Positions 21,749-34,580 are shown, counted from the first letter of the stretch. The stretch is DNA of 64,000 bases from Agaricus subrufescens (GCA_029945375.1 CM057063.1:930001-994000); one strand, 5' to 3'. Notes: a model not told the origin generated them from the letters alone. Made by a program: numbers and translations.

Positions 21749-24700
21749 ATGCCTCGGCGAGCGCCCGAAGTCCCGCCCTCGCCGCCGCCCCCAGGCCCCG
21801 CAGACGACCTCGCCGTCCTCCGCACCCGTTGGAAGTGGGCCGCCTTTTCCCAGTTCATCACGACCTTTGCTCCCCTTCTCCATGCTCCCGACGTCACTGT
21901 CACAGTAAGCCTCAGATTTCCTACTCGGCCCTCGTCCAAATCTCCTCTCTGCCCCCCAGGACATAGAGAACGACCTCGTTCATGGCTCGAACAAGGTCAT
22001 TTCACGCGTCATGCAAAGACTGCTGTACACTCTCTCGTATGACAGAAAGATAACGTGCGTTCTTACCATCCCGGCACCGTCCATCGGCCTTATCGTTGTC
22101 AAACAAGGCTAGAGAACTGGCAATCTGCTCTCCGCAAACAGTATATGAAACGGAATCCGCTGTTAAATCCCCTCGGGTCCGAACCACCCAGAGAAGTAGT
22201 AGAGTCGCGGGAGCCTACTCCCGAAGAACAAGATACGAAACCAGTATGTCTCTACCCCTCTCACTTCATTTACCTCTTCCAATGTTCTGTGTCAGGTCCC
22301 ACTAGAGGTTCAACCTGCTGAAAATGATTCAGCGGCCACACCGCAGGCTGGACCTTCCGTTGCGGTTTCTGAAGCCTCTCGTGCTCCTACCCAAGAGCCG
22401 GAGGACAAGACAAGTGTTGGTCAAGATCAGGCCCCTGTCGATTGGTTCGACCTCCCCATGCTTGCCAAACTTGATTCCTTGCACTTGTTGACCGAATGGC
22501 AGTTCCAAAACCCTACGCGACTTAGGACACTAATGCGAAACGACGATGAACTTGCCACCTGGGTAATTCTTGTAGCCATAGCTTCGATGCATGGGCTGAC
22601 GCGAGCTTACAGCGCCACGAACCTATCGGTTATGACAGCAAAAAGAACTCTTTCTGGCTCATCGGTGGTATGTCCACATATGCCGGTTGCTATTCGCAGA
22701 CCCTTGTTCACTGACATACCAGGCGATCGTTTATGGATACAAAGGGCTCTCCCGAAGCCCCCAAAAACGCGGAAACGGAAGAGGCCCGCAGAGAATCAAA
22801 AAACCATACAAGCTGTCCAAAAGACTAAACCGTCGAAACGTCCGCGCACCCGAACTACCACCACAAAGACGGATATCCCCCCAAGCAGAGTAGGCTCCGG
22901 TCGGGCTGCCAAAATACAAGCCAAAATCAAGCTTGATGCGCAAGTCAAAGAATTCGCCGAATTTACTCGACAACTAAATGGACGTCGATCGACAGCTCGA
23001 CTCTCTAAAAGACCTGATCCACCTCCACGAACCCTAGGAACTAGAGTTAGCGCCCGGTTGCGTGGACCACAAACAAGTGAATGGCAAGCTGTTCCAGATG
23101 ACTGGTTAGATGAATCATCGGAAATCGAGCGCGGGGCCAATCTCAACAACACAGATAATGAAAATAGTAGTCGGGGAGATGTGCGGCAGAGTTTTGGTGA
23201 TGATAGTGATAGCGAGCTGACGGAATTATCCGACGATTCGGACAAGCAGGAGACATCGGATTCCGACAACAACGAACAAGCTGATGTAGATGTGACTGAA
23301 GACCCGAGTCCGCCTGTTAAAGAGGAGGAGGAAGAGCCAGAAAACCAAGTGGACGACCAGTTTATAGAATGGGAGACGGTGCCTTTTTTTTACTTGGCTT
23401 CTTATTCCCGTAGCTTACGCACTGACTAGATCTGTGTCACACTCGAAGAATGGGAGCATATTGCCGAACGATTCGAAAATGCAACACACTACTTTGAAAA
23501 GGCTTTGTATAAGTTTCTCATCAATGAAATTGTACCTGAAATTACAGAGATGCTTAGAGTGGGTCTCATCTCTCCAGCAGATTTCGTGGGACGCTCATTT
23601 GTGCACAGGAGCTGGAAAGGAAGAAGCGGATGGAAAATGCGCTTGTCCACCGCAAGAGATCGTCTCGCATCGCTCTAATAGAAAGTGAGAAGGAAGAGGC
23701 TCGACTCACGGCCCGGCGTCAAGTTGAAGAGAAAGAGAAGATGAGTCGATCTAGAAGGCTGGAAGTACGTAAGCAGCGGGAGGAAGAAGAACGCCTTCAT
23801 CGTGAGCAGGGCCGAGAACAACGCAGGAAGGAAAGAGAAGCTCGCGAGTTACGCAGGCAAGCTGAACTCGAAGAGTTGGTGTCTATATATTGCAATTACC
23901 CCACATCACTAAAGTATACGCCAGACATGAAAACCAGCAAAGTGATCGGGAACCAGAAGTTGAGGTTTCTACCGCTCCCGAGTCGCTACCTCCCAAAACT
24001 GGTAATACGAAGCGACGGCTCAGGCCTTCCACAGGCAACACTTCCTACAAAGGTGCTAAATCATTGAAGGATTGGGAACTTGACTGCGAAGTTTGCCGAA
24101 AACGTGGCGTAAACCCAGTGAGACTGCAGGTCCAAAAAGTTTGAGTTTATCTTGACGCATATCACAGGAGGACGAATCACCAATGATGTCTTGCGGAAAG
24201 TGCTTCAAATGGCAACACATCGCCTGTCATGACCAAGCTGACGAACGTGCTGGCCGCGCAAAGCGAAATTGGGATGTTGTCGAGTTCGTTTGCCAGCAAT
24301 GTAGATCTCGAATGTTCTCTGCTCCAGGTTCCTCTACCCAAGACCATCGTCACCAGTTCGTTAACCGCCAGCACGCTAACTATGTTCCTCCTAATCATCA
24401 TGGAACGGCATATCACCCATACTTCACTCAAGGTTACATGACATCGCAGTCGTCACCACCACCACCCCAATCGTCAGCTATCTCAACACTATATCATGCT
24501 GCGAATGGCAGATATAATTACACTCAACCCTACAGCGATTCTCGCACATCTGGAGTCCCAGACCGGTATCTGACCCCCGGCGGCCAGCCTTACATATCGA
24601 CGCACCTCTATCAGCCCTCTTCGATATCATTCAACCACTACCAACCACAGGGGGGTGGCTTTACTTCTACTGGCAAAACGCAGAGTCCATACAATGGGAA

Positions 24701-25034
24701 CTATGACCAACGTGTTCAAACGTCTCAACATGCTTCCTACAGCGATATTAGATCAAATACAAGCCAGAGATCCACAGTGAGTGTTCCTGCTAGTTGCGTG
24801 ATTTCGTTCTCAAGTTGTGTGATCAAGGCCGGCCCTCCAGCACAGTTAGTCTGGAACGTCTCTACTCCTGTTGCTAGCAATTATGCTACTCCATATCAGA
24901 GTGCAGCACGTAGCAATGGGATCCCTAGACGGGACAATCACCTCCAAACTAGCATGAAACCTGAATCACCTTCTGAGAGTGACTTTAACCATCCCTACCC
25001 TAACGCACAATTCAGATACCACTCTACCACTTAA
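21749..25034 (+). CDS. DDT/WHIM-like PHD-finger chromatin protein
   Basis: Eleven exons (21749-21904, 21960-22054, 22108-22243, 22296-22562, 22613-22667, 22723-23378, 23430-23558, 23609-23880, 23925-24117, 24168-24776, 24828-25034) give 924 residues. The N-terminal part (FSQFITTFAPLL, later LTEWQFQNPTRLRTLMRNDDELATW and then RHEPIGYDSKKNSFWLIGDRLW) resembles the DDT-WHIM layout of Rsf1/CECR2-type remodelling subunits. The middle is basic and acidic, then a long Glu/Arg coiled coil (exon 8). A C4HC3 PHD finger follows (CEVCRKRG, CGKCFKWQHIAC, FVCQQC), able to read histone tails. The C-terminus is Tyr/Ser/Pro/Gln-rich. The intron 23881-23924 uses a weak GTCTAT donor. Function in nucleosome remodelling is inferred. 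Confidence 0.87.
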
Positions 25035-25171
25035 TTATCAGATGTAGTCTGCATACGTATTTGTCGGCGGTCGTTTGTATTCATATTTATTTTGTCTGTA
25101 CGCTGCATCAATAGTTTGTTGTATTCATCCACAGTTACACTAAATGTCACCTCGAAGGCCTGAAATCCTTA

Positions 25172-26019
25172 TCACCGAATGGTTTCGTACCACTTATAGG
25201 CCGCGGATTCAAAAGCAAAAGGGTCATCATCCTGAGCTTGGTCTCTGTAAAAAATCAGACCGGGAAGAGAATAGTAACAGATAGATGACTTACTCGATTG
25301 GTGCAAGGATACGAAGACCGCGTACATGAGTGTCCTTACCACTCATATGATTCGCAAGGATGATCACCTGGACAACGTACGCATAAACCGGGTTTCTTCA
25401 AGGGAATTCAGTGCTGGAGAAAGAAAAGTGACAATGACACGAACAAGCCATCGTTATCCTCGTTGGGCTCCGGAGAGACGTCAAAAGTGATCCAACCATC
25501 AGGCTTTTCCAAGGTGATTACTCTGACGTCTTGAAGGTCACTCAATCCCGTTCCTGCACGAACGGCGAGTGTCGTGGGTGTATAGGAATCATCTTGCGGG
25601 TAGCTTAAAAATATACTGATTTTCTGGCAACCCGTTCAGAAGGTACTGTCAGTGAGGTGTAGGGTAGAGAAAGGGTGAACACACTTGGATGGCTACTTTG
25701 CGAGGAAACTCAACAGTAATGAAATGCGGTTGCGCACCGTCTGAGCTACGCAAACCTAAGTGTGTATCCTCAAGAACTGTGGTTTATCTTACTGCCAAAA
25801 GGTATCTGGATCGCCATCACGGAGACACTCCGCGCCAAAGCCGAACTTGTAGGAGGAAACAGACCACTTTCCCTGACCCGAGACGTCTGGCCACGGAAGG
25901 ACGGGGGGCCTCTTATAACCTGTTGTTGTATGAGGTTGGGGGATGCAGATGGTAAATACTAAGATACCTGTGTGTATCAAGGTGCCGCCCTCCTCTCTGA
26001 CTTGGGGGTTCAAGGACAT
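25172..26019 (-). CDS. APC10: Anaphase-promoting complex subunit 10 (DOC1)
   Basis: Six exons (from the start: 26019-25968, 25919-25793, 25745-25685, 25623-25445, 25395-25294, 25244-25172) give 197 residues, the usual size of APC10. It is one DOC domain: SSYKFGFGAECLRDGDPDTFW, SDGAQPHFITVEFPRKVAI, ISIFLSYPQDDSYTP, and ILANHMSGKDTHVRGLRILAP, the last being the most conserved APC10 block. The protein helps the APC/C bind D-box substrates for ubiquitination in mitosis. The intron 25396-25444 uses a GTTCGT donor. Divergent from UBA4 with 42 bp between start codons. Confidence 0.95.
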
Positions 26020-26061
26020 GGAGGAGACCTAGACGCTTAGCTAATATTTATCTTTTTCTTC
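26020..26061. promoter_or_regulatory. 42-bp divergent promoter, APC10/UBA4
   Basis: The two ATGs face away from each other across 42 bp. There is no room for separate 5-prime UTRs and core promoters, so transcripts probably overlap at their 5-prime ends. Confidence 0.6.
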
Positions 26062-27559
26062 ATGGACCTGCTCGACTACCAGAGATACGGCCGCCAAATG
26101 ATCTTAGATGGTTTCGGACTCACGGGTCAGATCAATATCTTCACTTAGTGGTCGATTTAGCCTTACACAAATAAGCCTGACTAGGTCAACTGAAACTAAA
26201 GCAGAGCTCGATCGTCGTCGTCGGTGCTGGAGGACTTGGCTGTCCAGCTCTTCAATATCTTGCGGCAGCGGGAGTTGGTTAGGTCCTCCTGGCTCAACAA
26301 CGACCAGATGATACTTATAAATGTCTACAGGCGTAATTGGTATCGTTGATGATGACGTCGTTGAACTATCGAACCTACAGCGACAGATTCTACATGTCGA
26401 AACCTCAGTCGGTATGCTTAAAGCAGAATCGGCTGCCAACAGCGTAAAAAGGTGAGCCACCCTCAAATTCTCATGTGCTCTAGCCAACAAGCCGTAGAAT
26501 CAACTCATCGGTCCGTGTAAACGCTATCACAAGTCGACTCACGCCACAAAACGCAGTGGAGATACTTGGTGATTACGATATTATACTGGATTGTACAGAT
26601 AATGCGCCTACTCGCTACCTTCTGTCTGACGTCGCTGTCATGTTGAAAAAACCTCTCGTCAGCGGCGCTGCTCAAAAATACGATGGACAGCTAGCTGTCT
26701 ACAACCTTGGACCAGATGGCCCTTGTTATCGGTGTTTATTCCCCAAGCCGCCAGCACCGGAAAATGCTGGCACATGCGAGGAAACAGGAATCTTAGGCGT
26801 CGTAACGGGTATCATCGGAAATCTCCAAGCACTGGAAGCCACAAAGCTTGTGACAGGACTTCATAGTAGGTCGCTAAATGACTCTTTTTTTCCCGACTCG
26901 ATGCTAACACAGTGGCAGATCCAAAACCGTCCATGATGCTTTTTACTGCCTTGGGCTCTCCTCCATTCCGCTCGATTAAACTTCGCTCACGCAAAGCCGA
27001 TTGTTTTGCGTGTGGAAGAAAGGACTTTTCCCTGAGCATGATAGCAGAAACAGACTATGTACAGGCTTGTGGGGGTCCCAGACCTAATTGGATAGAAAGA
27101 GGTCTTGCTGGCGGAACTGCTGGGTATCGAGCCACAGTACAGGTGAGAACTCAGCGGCGCAGCGGCGGTTTCTTTTAAAAAAAAGACTTCAACAGGACCT
27201 CAAAAGTGCCCTGGACAGTGGACAAGGTGTCAATATAATCGATGTTCGTCCATCAACGGAATTTGGCATATGTCAACTGCCGTCGTCTCAAAGTGGGGTT
27301 TTACTTATAGCGATTCTGATAGGAGCGCTGATGCTGTAGATGTATAGATGTACCTCTGGCCGAACTTGTAGCGAAGCCCGATGTATACCTCCCCGAAGTG
27401 AAAGCCACGCCAACGTATGTTATTTGCCGCCTAGGTAACGATTCGCAGATTGCTGTAGAGGCCCTTCGCGGAATCTGCCCGAATGGTCATATTCAAGATA
27501 TCATTGGCGGGTTAAGAGCGTGGTCCAACAATGTAGATCCTGATTTCCCGATATACTAA
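26062..27559 (+). CDS. UBA4: Uba4/MOCS3-type E1-like sulfurtransferase
   Basis: Seven exons (26062-26125, 26185-26277, 26331-26451, 26498-26865, 26913-27142, 27196-27292, 27348-27559) give 394 residues. The E1/ThiF domain has the nucleotide site [28 protein letters not shown], the zinc CxxC motifs CYRCLFP and CFACG, and [10 protein letters not shown] with a candidate catalytic Cys. A C-terminal rhodanese domain follows ([10 protein letters not shown]), with active-site Cys in [10 protein letters not shown]. This pairing is diagnostic of Uba4, which activates Urm1 for tRNA thiolation and protein urmylation and can serve molybdopterin synthesis. The acceptor at 26912 has an alternative six bases on that also keeps frame. 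Its stop lies 16 bp from that of the convergent UBX gene. Confidence 0.95.
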
Positions 27560-27575
27560 TACGGTGTAAGATACA

Positions 27576-28530
27576 TTATTTTTCTAGAGCCAGCAATATG
27601 GTCAAATATTGTTCATGATAAAGAAAGGTGTACTGACTTCCTATCTTTAACCACTTGGGTATTTTGTCCTTCGACAGTGGTTGGGATGTGGTGGACGAGC
27701 TCTTCGCGGATGGCGCTTGAGAAGGTTTCTGATCCTCGGAAGGTTTTTCTGTTGGATCCGGTGGTATTGGCAAGTCTACGGCTTTGGTTAATACATCCGG
27801 CAGGAGGGGGGCCGGGACATTGACATCTATTGAGTTGATGAGGTGAAGTGTCCAAGACAAGGAGCTCGTACATACGGTTGAGACTGTCGTCCTCAAAACG
27901 TAGAAGAAGGACCGAAGCCGGGGACAGCTGGAGTTCTGATAACGACAACGCCTTGACCTTGGGATCGGAGACCTTGAGATCGCGCTTAGGAGGGGATTGG
28001 TCTGAGGTAATATATTGCTCAGAAGGCAAAGTACGACACAGAGTAGGGGCTCACACAGGATGAACTTGATGGGTTTGACATCGTCCCTCAGCAATTCTCT
28101 GACAAAAGCGTAGACGGATTTAATCTTATCAGTGGAAGCGAAAACTCTTTCCAATTGGGTACGGTCTGGGAATTTGACTCGAATTCTCGTCTAGGGCGTG
28201 AATTAGAAGTCGGCGCTGGCGAATAGAGATTTTGTGCTACCAAGGGCCATCGGTCTCGCTTGGACTTTTCTGCCGCCTCCCTGACTGCGCGGGACTGGAG
28301 AGGGGCATCGACCAATGCTTGAGTTCGGGCGGTCAGGGTGGACTGGGCGTCTTTGAGATCTGCCGCTGTGGGTATAAAATATTCATCGGGCAGGGGAGCT
28401 GAGTGCTAAATTCAGCAGAGCGCCTGTGGCAACAGACATAAGGCCTACGTGGAAGGCGTGGCTGCGAGTCTGTGGGCTTGAAAACCTTGTACGAGGGCGC
28501 TGGCTGGGCAGAGGGATCTTGGGACGACAT
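27576..28530 (-). CDS. UBX-domain protein, Ubx4/TUG-like
   Basis: Six exons (from the start: 28530-28449, 28398-28241, 28190-28055, 28001-27876, 27826-27638, 27583-27576) give 232 residues. A short N-terminus (YKVFKPTDSQPRLPPPLPDEYF) is followed by a helical linker and a UBX domain (TRIRVKFPDRTQLERVFAS, VYAFVRELL, KFILYQSPP). The protein ends KIPKWLKIGKK, as in TUG/Ubx4 proteins, which are p97/Cdc48 adaptors. It lacks the N-terminal UBL domains of mammalian TUG. The last exon is only 8 nt and was chosen because it restores this conserved end; reading on unspliced would add a nonsense tail. Confidence 0.88.
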
Positions 28531-28842
28531 GGATACAAGAGGACTACTGTACAGCACTATGTATTGTATATAGAAACCTGCAACACATTATTCAGCACGC
28601 AGAACGCCCACAGCACAGGAACAGCAACAATCAGAATCGAATAGTTGTCTCATTCCACCGGACCCAGGACACGCCGGCGAGCGGTCCCTTTGGAGTGGGA
28701 CTGGCGTATATCGAACGCAAATTACAATAGATAACATCACGATGGGGGGAAAGGAATGGGCGAGAGGACTCACCAGGAAGAGAAAGGAAAAGGGGAGAGG
28801 GAGGCTCGGGCGTTGCCGACGAGCTGCGCTCATACCATCACC

Positions 28843-29746
28843 ATGCCCCAGGAACACAATCACGACCACTGCCACGACCACGCCCACGACCACGACCACG
28901 ATGCCGTAGACCTCGGCCCCCAGGACAGCCTCTATCCCCACATCGACCGCGCCAATGTTGTCGCTCTCAACGCCGGTGAACCCGGCGAGATTGTTATCAA
29001 GCCCTGGGACAAGCGTCTGGACGAAGCTCAAGTCAGGCACCGCTCTTCTAAGTATCCGCGAATGTACACTCACCCTAAACCCAGTCCCTTGAATCTGATG
29101 CAGACGATCAAATGTTCCGTGCTCGTCTCTCGGCCACCAAAGACAGACATGACTGACTTTGCCGTGGTAGGATCATCAGAGTACCGTTCACAGGCTCAGT
29201 GAGGCTGCGCGCCTTGTTGCTCAAGACAGGTCCGGGTGGCCAAACTCCCAAGAGAGTTCAACTTGTGCGTTAATAATGATGCGATTCAATAACTGTTTGT
29301 TCACTTATCTTATCTTGCTTTCGCAGTTCGCCAATCAGGAAGACATGGACTTTGATGACATCGAACAGAAAACTCCTACCCAGGAGTTTGAAGTCGCCCA
29401 AGGACGAGAAGTGGGCGAATATGCGGTCAAGTACATTGGTGCATCCCCTTTTCCTATCCTGTACTCACTGATTTAATAGGACCGCCAAGTTCTCAAACGT
29501 TTCCTCTCTCACTTTGTTCTTCCCCGAGAGCCAAGGCAGCGATACAATTCAAATCTATTACTTGGGATTCCTCGGCCATTGGACTGAGGTATTCTAATTT
29601 CTCTTTGAAACTGCATCTGCCACTCATCCATTTCACTACAGCGGAAGAACAATCCCATAATCACCGTATACGAAGCGCAGGCCAATATCGCAGACCACTC
29701 GAAAATTCAGGGTACAGAAGGAGCTTTCAATACACCGCAAAGCTAA
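28843..29746 (+). CDS. PITH-domain protein (PITHD1-like)
   Basis: Six exons (28843-29031, 29085-29113, 29171-29264, 29327-29430, 29480-29588, 29642-29746) give 209 residues. A His/Asp-rich leader (EHNHDHCHDHAHDHDHD) could bind metal and recalls the His-rich start of human PITHD1. It is followed by a PITH domain: LNAGEPGEIVIKPWDKR, SLESDADDQM, IRVPFTGSVRLRALLL, KFSNVSSLTLFFPE, IYYLGFLGHWTE, VTVYEAQANIADH-type end. PITH proteins (Txnl1 C-terminus) contact the proteasome. Convergent with MED25 at 62 bp. Confidence 0.93.
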
Positions 29747-29808
29747 ATTAAATGTTACATTGTGTACTCGTATACCGCCGCGAGAATCTATCCCTTTACC
29801 GAGACGCC

Positions 29809-32800
29809 TCAGCCTGGTCCCATACCTGACGAATTATTGTTTCCATCGGGGTGGTTACGCTGCATGAATGACTGGAGGACATCGTAATTCAAATTCATAC
29901 TCGTTCCTGATCCACTTGCAGTCGCAGCTCGGTTCATATTGGAAAGCATCGCAGGCGGATTTGCCATGGCTCCAAAAGGGTTCATGCCGTTGGCGCCCAT
30001 AGGGTTCATGTTCATCATATTCATGCCATTATTGTTGCCCATAGCACCCAGTTGGGACATGTTGGAGTTTAACGCAAAATGATTGGCCATGGCAGCGCGA
30101 TTCTGCATCTGTTGCCTACTACGCTGCATTAGCGCCTCAAAAAGCGGACGTGGGTCTTGTCCGGCAGTCAGTCGTTGCTTGATTTGCATTAGTATCGCGT
30201 TGCGTTGCTCAACAGGCAGCTGTCCAAGCAAATTGGCGATAGCGGGAGGCAAGGAAGAAGAAGCAGTTGTCGACTTGGGCATTTCAGGTATTCCATTCTG
30301 CGGGAAGAAAGCACCGCACAATCCCATATTGTTAATAGGAAAAATAAGAACATTTTCCTTGACGACGCCAGCTGGTAACATCCACGATGCTGTTGCGTAC
30401 TAACCAAACAAGAAGCTAAATATGAATCACGAATTTTGAAGGTTAACATACCATTCTTTTACTTGACATCACTGAAACCAACATCTGGTAATTCGCTTCA
30501 TCTTCCGGGCCCCGAGCCTTGAATGTGCACAGAACAGGTTTTGTCCGTCGGATCCACTCCTGGAATTCTTGAATAGACACGGCAGGAGTCGTTGCAGGTA
30601 CCAAAGTCAACGAAGGTGGCCACGAACCCGAGTGACTTTAGAGTTATTTAGCTTTTGGATGACTTTATAACATCGTAAAAAAAAAACTTGTACCTATTGA
30701 TAGCATTTGAAGAGCTTGCTGAAACTTTGGTATGCACTTCCTTTTTTTGCCCATCCGACCCTGTTCCATTGAATTTGAGAACACCTTCCCAAACAAGAGC
30801 AGGCTGAGGAGTCGGTATTCCCTGTGGCTGCTGCATTCCGCCATTATTGGTATTAGTATTGATGTTATTATTATTCTGAGGAATGCCCGCCTCGGCAACG
30901 TTCGGGGGGGCATTCGTGTGGGGCGACATAGATGGGCCAAGTGATCCAGGACGAAGGCGACTTGCCTCGTTGAGATTGTGTATCTGGGCGGCGGAGAAGC
31001 TAGGTGTCGTATGATGTGTTGCAGGAGCCATATGGGGTGTCGGATTAGTAGTAGGACTGGACAACCCAGGGTTCGTGGTTGCTGTTTGTAAAGCGGGCTC
31101 GTTGTGGGTTGGGCTCTGTACGCTCTGTACGCTTGGAGTGGACCGATGTTTGTTTACGGGGGTTGAGTTGAAGGGACCTTGAACAGGGGCATTAGGTGAC
31201 ATGGCTGCTCGGGGGGGTGCAGGTGCAGCAAGACCGGTTTGAGTAGTCTGCGAAGTCTGAGAACTTTCCTGTCCCGGGGTATTTGCCTGACTTTGGAGTT
31301 GTGCCTGCCGTACTTGCTGCTGCAAAGAAACGAGCCACTGGCTAATCTTTATGTGCTGTTCCTTGCGTATATTGAACTGTTGATCGCGAGCAGCCGCTAC
31401 ATCACCTTTCCCCTGAGCAATTGCAGCCTGCTTTTGAGAGAGTAATCGAGCGCATTCTTCCTCCAACTGCTTCTTCCTTGGAATAAGTAATGACATTTGG
31501 TGTAACATTTGAATAACTTGGGGTTTGGCTGGGGTTTGTGGTGCGTGAGGTGCCGCAGGAGCTTGTGTTGTAGGCTCAGAAGCAGGTTGGGTAGGGGGTT
31601 GGGCTACAGGTTGGGAAGTAGGTTGTGCGGTGGGTTGAACCGCAGGCTGAGAAGCAGGTCTGGCGGGGGTCTGTGCTGCAGGTTGAGGAGTTGGCTGGGC
31701 AGGAGGTTGATTGCTGGGTTGAGCGGGTTGTTCGGTAGTTTCGGAGGAAGAAGCAGGTATTGGCGAGGCGGAAATGGTTTTCTGTCCGGGAAGAGGGGAT
31801 TTCTCTGCTGTACTCTGCACCGAAGCGAGTTTTGCTCGCTTCGTTTCCGGTGTGCGCTCAACAGCTACAGGTTCGCCCGCACGTTTCGCTGTGGAAGTGG
31901 TCGGAAGCAGGTTCAATACGGAAGAGGCGGGGGACCACTAACCTTTAGACTGCGCCGGCGCAAATGCGAAGCCATTGAGATGTACATGATCTTGTGCTCT
32001 CACATTGAACCATGGCGGAGTGTGATTATCTGTTGCTGACTTGCATTTTTCATTCAATACAGCAGTGGCGCATTGAAAGACTGTTCATACTTGCGTGTAG
32101 AGCTCAGGGAAGCGACTCAAGCCAGTAGATGTATTGATCCCGCTGAGTTGAATCTTGCGCTACATCACCTCGTTAGAGAACACGGAGACGGATGTAGAGT
32201 TTTCATACCTTTTTGAGTTCTGTGGGCAAATGATCCCAGGTCAGAGAGTCGAGAGCAGGAGATGTGTTCCATTGCGGATGCTCAGAACTATCGGGCGGAG
32301 ACGCCGCGATGTGCACGACCCGGCATTCCAAATCCTTGGGGGCCACGGTACGGAGGAAGTCAAACATCTAACAGTCGTAATAGTCGATCAGCGGAGTCGC
32401 GAGATAGTGCAGGGCCTTATAGCATACGTCTAGGACGGTCGCAAAGCCTTCCAAGGCGGCCATGCCCTTTCCGCCACCAGAGTCGGTCTCACCCATGCCG
32501 AGTCTTCTTCTATCATCCATGATATCCTGTAGAATGAAACGGAGCTCGGTGAAGTATGTTTTCTTGACGATGGGAGATGGAAAGGTATCTGCGGTGCCAT
32601 AGGCGATAAAGGCGACGCGGGTCTAGTGTGGGGAATGTTTACTGAGATGAACGAGGAACGAAGAGCTAGGCTGAACGCACGATTTTGCTGGTGGGATTGG
32701 AGCGCTGCAAGAGTTGGACTATGTAGTCCTGGAAGAGACGGTTCCATTCGTCGAAGAGAACGAGAGAGGCCTCGACGAGAAAGGCGATGGCGAGCCATTC

Positions 32801-32827
32801 CGACTGTTGAGGACCATCTGTGGACAT
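29809..32827 (-). CDS. MED25: Mediator subunit 25-like protein
   Basis: Eight exons (from the start: 32827-32681, 32622-32428, 32367-32209, 32159-32091, 32039-31943, 31888-30694, 30635-30452, 30399-29809) give 878 residues. The N-terminus is a Med25-type von Willebrand A domain (WLAIAFLVEASLVLFDEWNR, RVAFIAYGTAD, GMGETDSGGGKGMAALEG, HIAASPPD). A Pro/Gln/Ala-rich linker with many QP repeats follows, then a Gln-rich coiled region. An activator-interaction-like domain comes next (ALVWEGVLKFNG ... EFQEWIRRTKPVLCTFKARG), and the C-terminus is Asn/Met-rich. Med25 links activators to RNA polymerase II. The exon at 32039-31943 has a second possible acceptor nearby. Confidence 0.85.
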
Positions 32828-32951
32828 GGCAGGGGCAGAAGAGGCAATATATTGCAAAAGTGATGGCAGTCACACAACAGCATCAACTCTATACTATCCT
32901 ACAAACACACTAGATACAAAGTCAAATGTCAAATGTCATGGGCTAGCAGGT

Positions 32952-33645
32952 TCACAACAGGCGGAAGAGCGGAAGCAAGCAGATCATCATCATAGTCATT
33001 AGAGCGCTGTCCGTAGCACGCAGTTGGTATCCCGCATTGTCACTGGCCGCATTAGCCGTCGCTTGGGATCCACCAAAACTGCTAAGCCACTGGCTATAGT
33101 CCCAGACAGTGCCAGTGCCAGTTGGGGTGAACGGGGTCGTGGCGGGATCCGTGGGGGTGAATGCGTCAGCGATGGCGGTAGTGGCACCATCGATCACGGT
33201 TGTGTAGGTGAATGGTGTAGGACCAAAGGGAGTCCCGGTGGTTTCAGCAGGCTGACCCACCGGCCCTGGACCAAGAGCCACTGGTGTCGTTGTAGTGGTC
33301 GTGGGGGTGGTCGTGGGTACAGCAGGGTTCGTTGTGGACGTGGTATCAACCCCTGCAGCTCCTCCTGCAGCTCCTACAGGCAGGGTTTGGCTAGCATCGG
33401 ATTTGAGTCAACGTTAGCGCTCTGCAAGAGAGAAAAATGCTATTTACATTGTCTGGGTAACCGGGATACCTGCAGGATCTAAGGTTGCGACTACGACCAC
33501 GGAATTACCTGCCCTGGACAGCGAAAGATATTAAAAGGAGAAAGCACAAAAATTTTTATTGGTCGTACTGGTCGACTATAGTCTGTGTCTGTGCATAGAC
33601 TACAAAAAGAAAGGAAAAAGAGAAGAGAAAACGGAGGAGAATCAT
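32952..33645 (-). CDS. Small secreted GPI-anchored-type protein
   Basis: Three exons (33645-33569, 33513-33448, 33390-32952) give 193 residues. The start [18 protein letters not shown] is a clear signal peptide. The body is Thr/Pro/Gly-rich with a run of PTTTPTTTTTT, and the C-terminus is a hydrophobic tail (ALMTMMMICLLPLF) after small residues, so a GPI anchor at the cell surface is likely. Its ATG overlaps the TGA of the upstream gene on the same strand (ATGA at 33642-33645), so it has no separate promoter between the two coding regions. The N-terminal exons were joined by frame; both introns are 55-57 nt. Confidence 0.75.
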
Positions 33646-34580
33646 GGAGGGGAAGGGGAGGAAGGACCACAAGCAGAACTGGTCTGCACGAATTCCACAC
33701 TGCGGCCGGACTTTTCCCACGCATCGGCGTCGCTGTGCTTCTGATAACTCGGCAGATAGCCCTGCCGCAATTTCTTCTGCGCTTCTGTCTCCATGCCGAG
33801 TTGTTCATCACGCGCACGTACCAGTTCCTGAGGCACCTGCTCGTCAGACGTGTATGCCATCATCAGGCTAGGCGGGCCCAGCGGCAGTTCGGGCGACACA
33901 TCGACCGGCCAAGTGTGTATGGTCTTCCCGTAGGTCTTGTGCAGGACCGCCATTGCGGGCTTTTCTGCCATATTAATCAAAGCAGCTAAAAAAGAAGCTG
34001 AGAAAACAACGGCGAGATTAAGAACGCCTGCCGACCGGGGACAAATCTCTTGGTCTAAAATTGCTGATGAGACAGAAAATGCGTCATAGGTGGGTTCACT
34101 CATACCTGCATCTGCAACAGTCCACTCTCGACCTGTCCAAGTTCAGTAGCGGTAGTGAGAACGATAGCGAGGCCAGACCTCGTATTGATGCGAATGCCAA
34201 TACTGCTTTTCTTCCTTGGGCAGTCCCTCAAACACCTGCATATGGGGGTGAGCACGAGGCCATGGCTATTGTTAGAAGACCACTTTTTCCGAAACAATAT
34301 ACTCTATGCCAATGAGCTTTGCGTCTGGCTTGCCCGAGTCGTAGATCACGCATTGATGAAACTCGTCAGACAGGTGGGTGCAGAAGTGGTGGGCCTCGAC
34401 ATGGCGGCTGCGGTCGTGTCTAGCGTTAAGCCGTTAATGAATTCTACGTGTCTATGGGCTGCAGGGCTAGACCAACGAATATGTGTGGAATGCACAAAGA
34501 TGTTGATGGATGCGATTGACAGGGTCAAAGGACATGAGCGCCGACCCTGCGGCGGCATAGAGCGGCGAATGGTAGTCCAT
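33642..34580 (-). CDS. OBAP/DUF1264 family protein
   Basis: Six exons (from the start: 34580-34477, 34407-34284, 34235-34179, 34132-34106, 34054-34036, 33985-33642) give 224 residues. Family blocks appear in order: [82 protein letters not shown]. The family is known as oil-body-associated proteins in plants and is common but uncharacterised in fungi; conserved His/Cys residues suggest metal binding. A lipid-droplet role is only an inference. The 34408-34476 intron is the least certain. The stop codon overlaps the start of the downstream gene. Confidence 0.85.
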
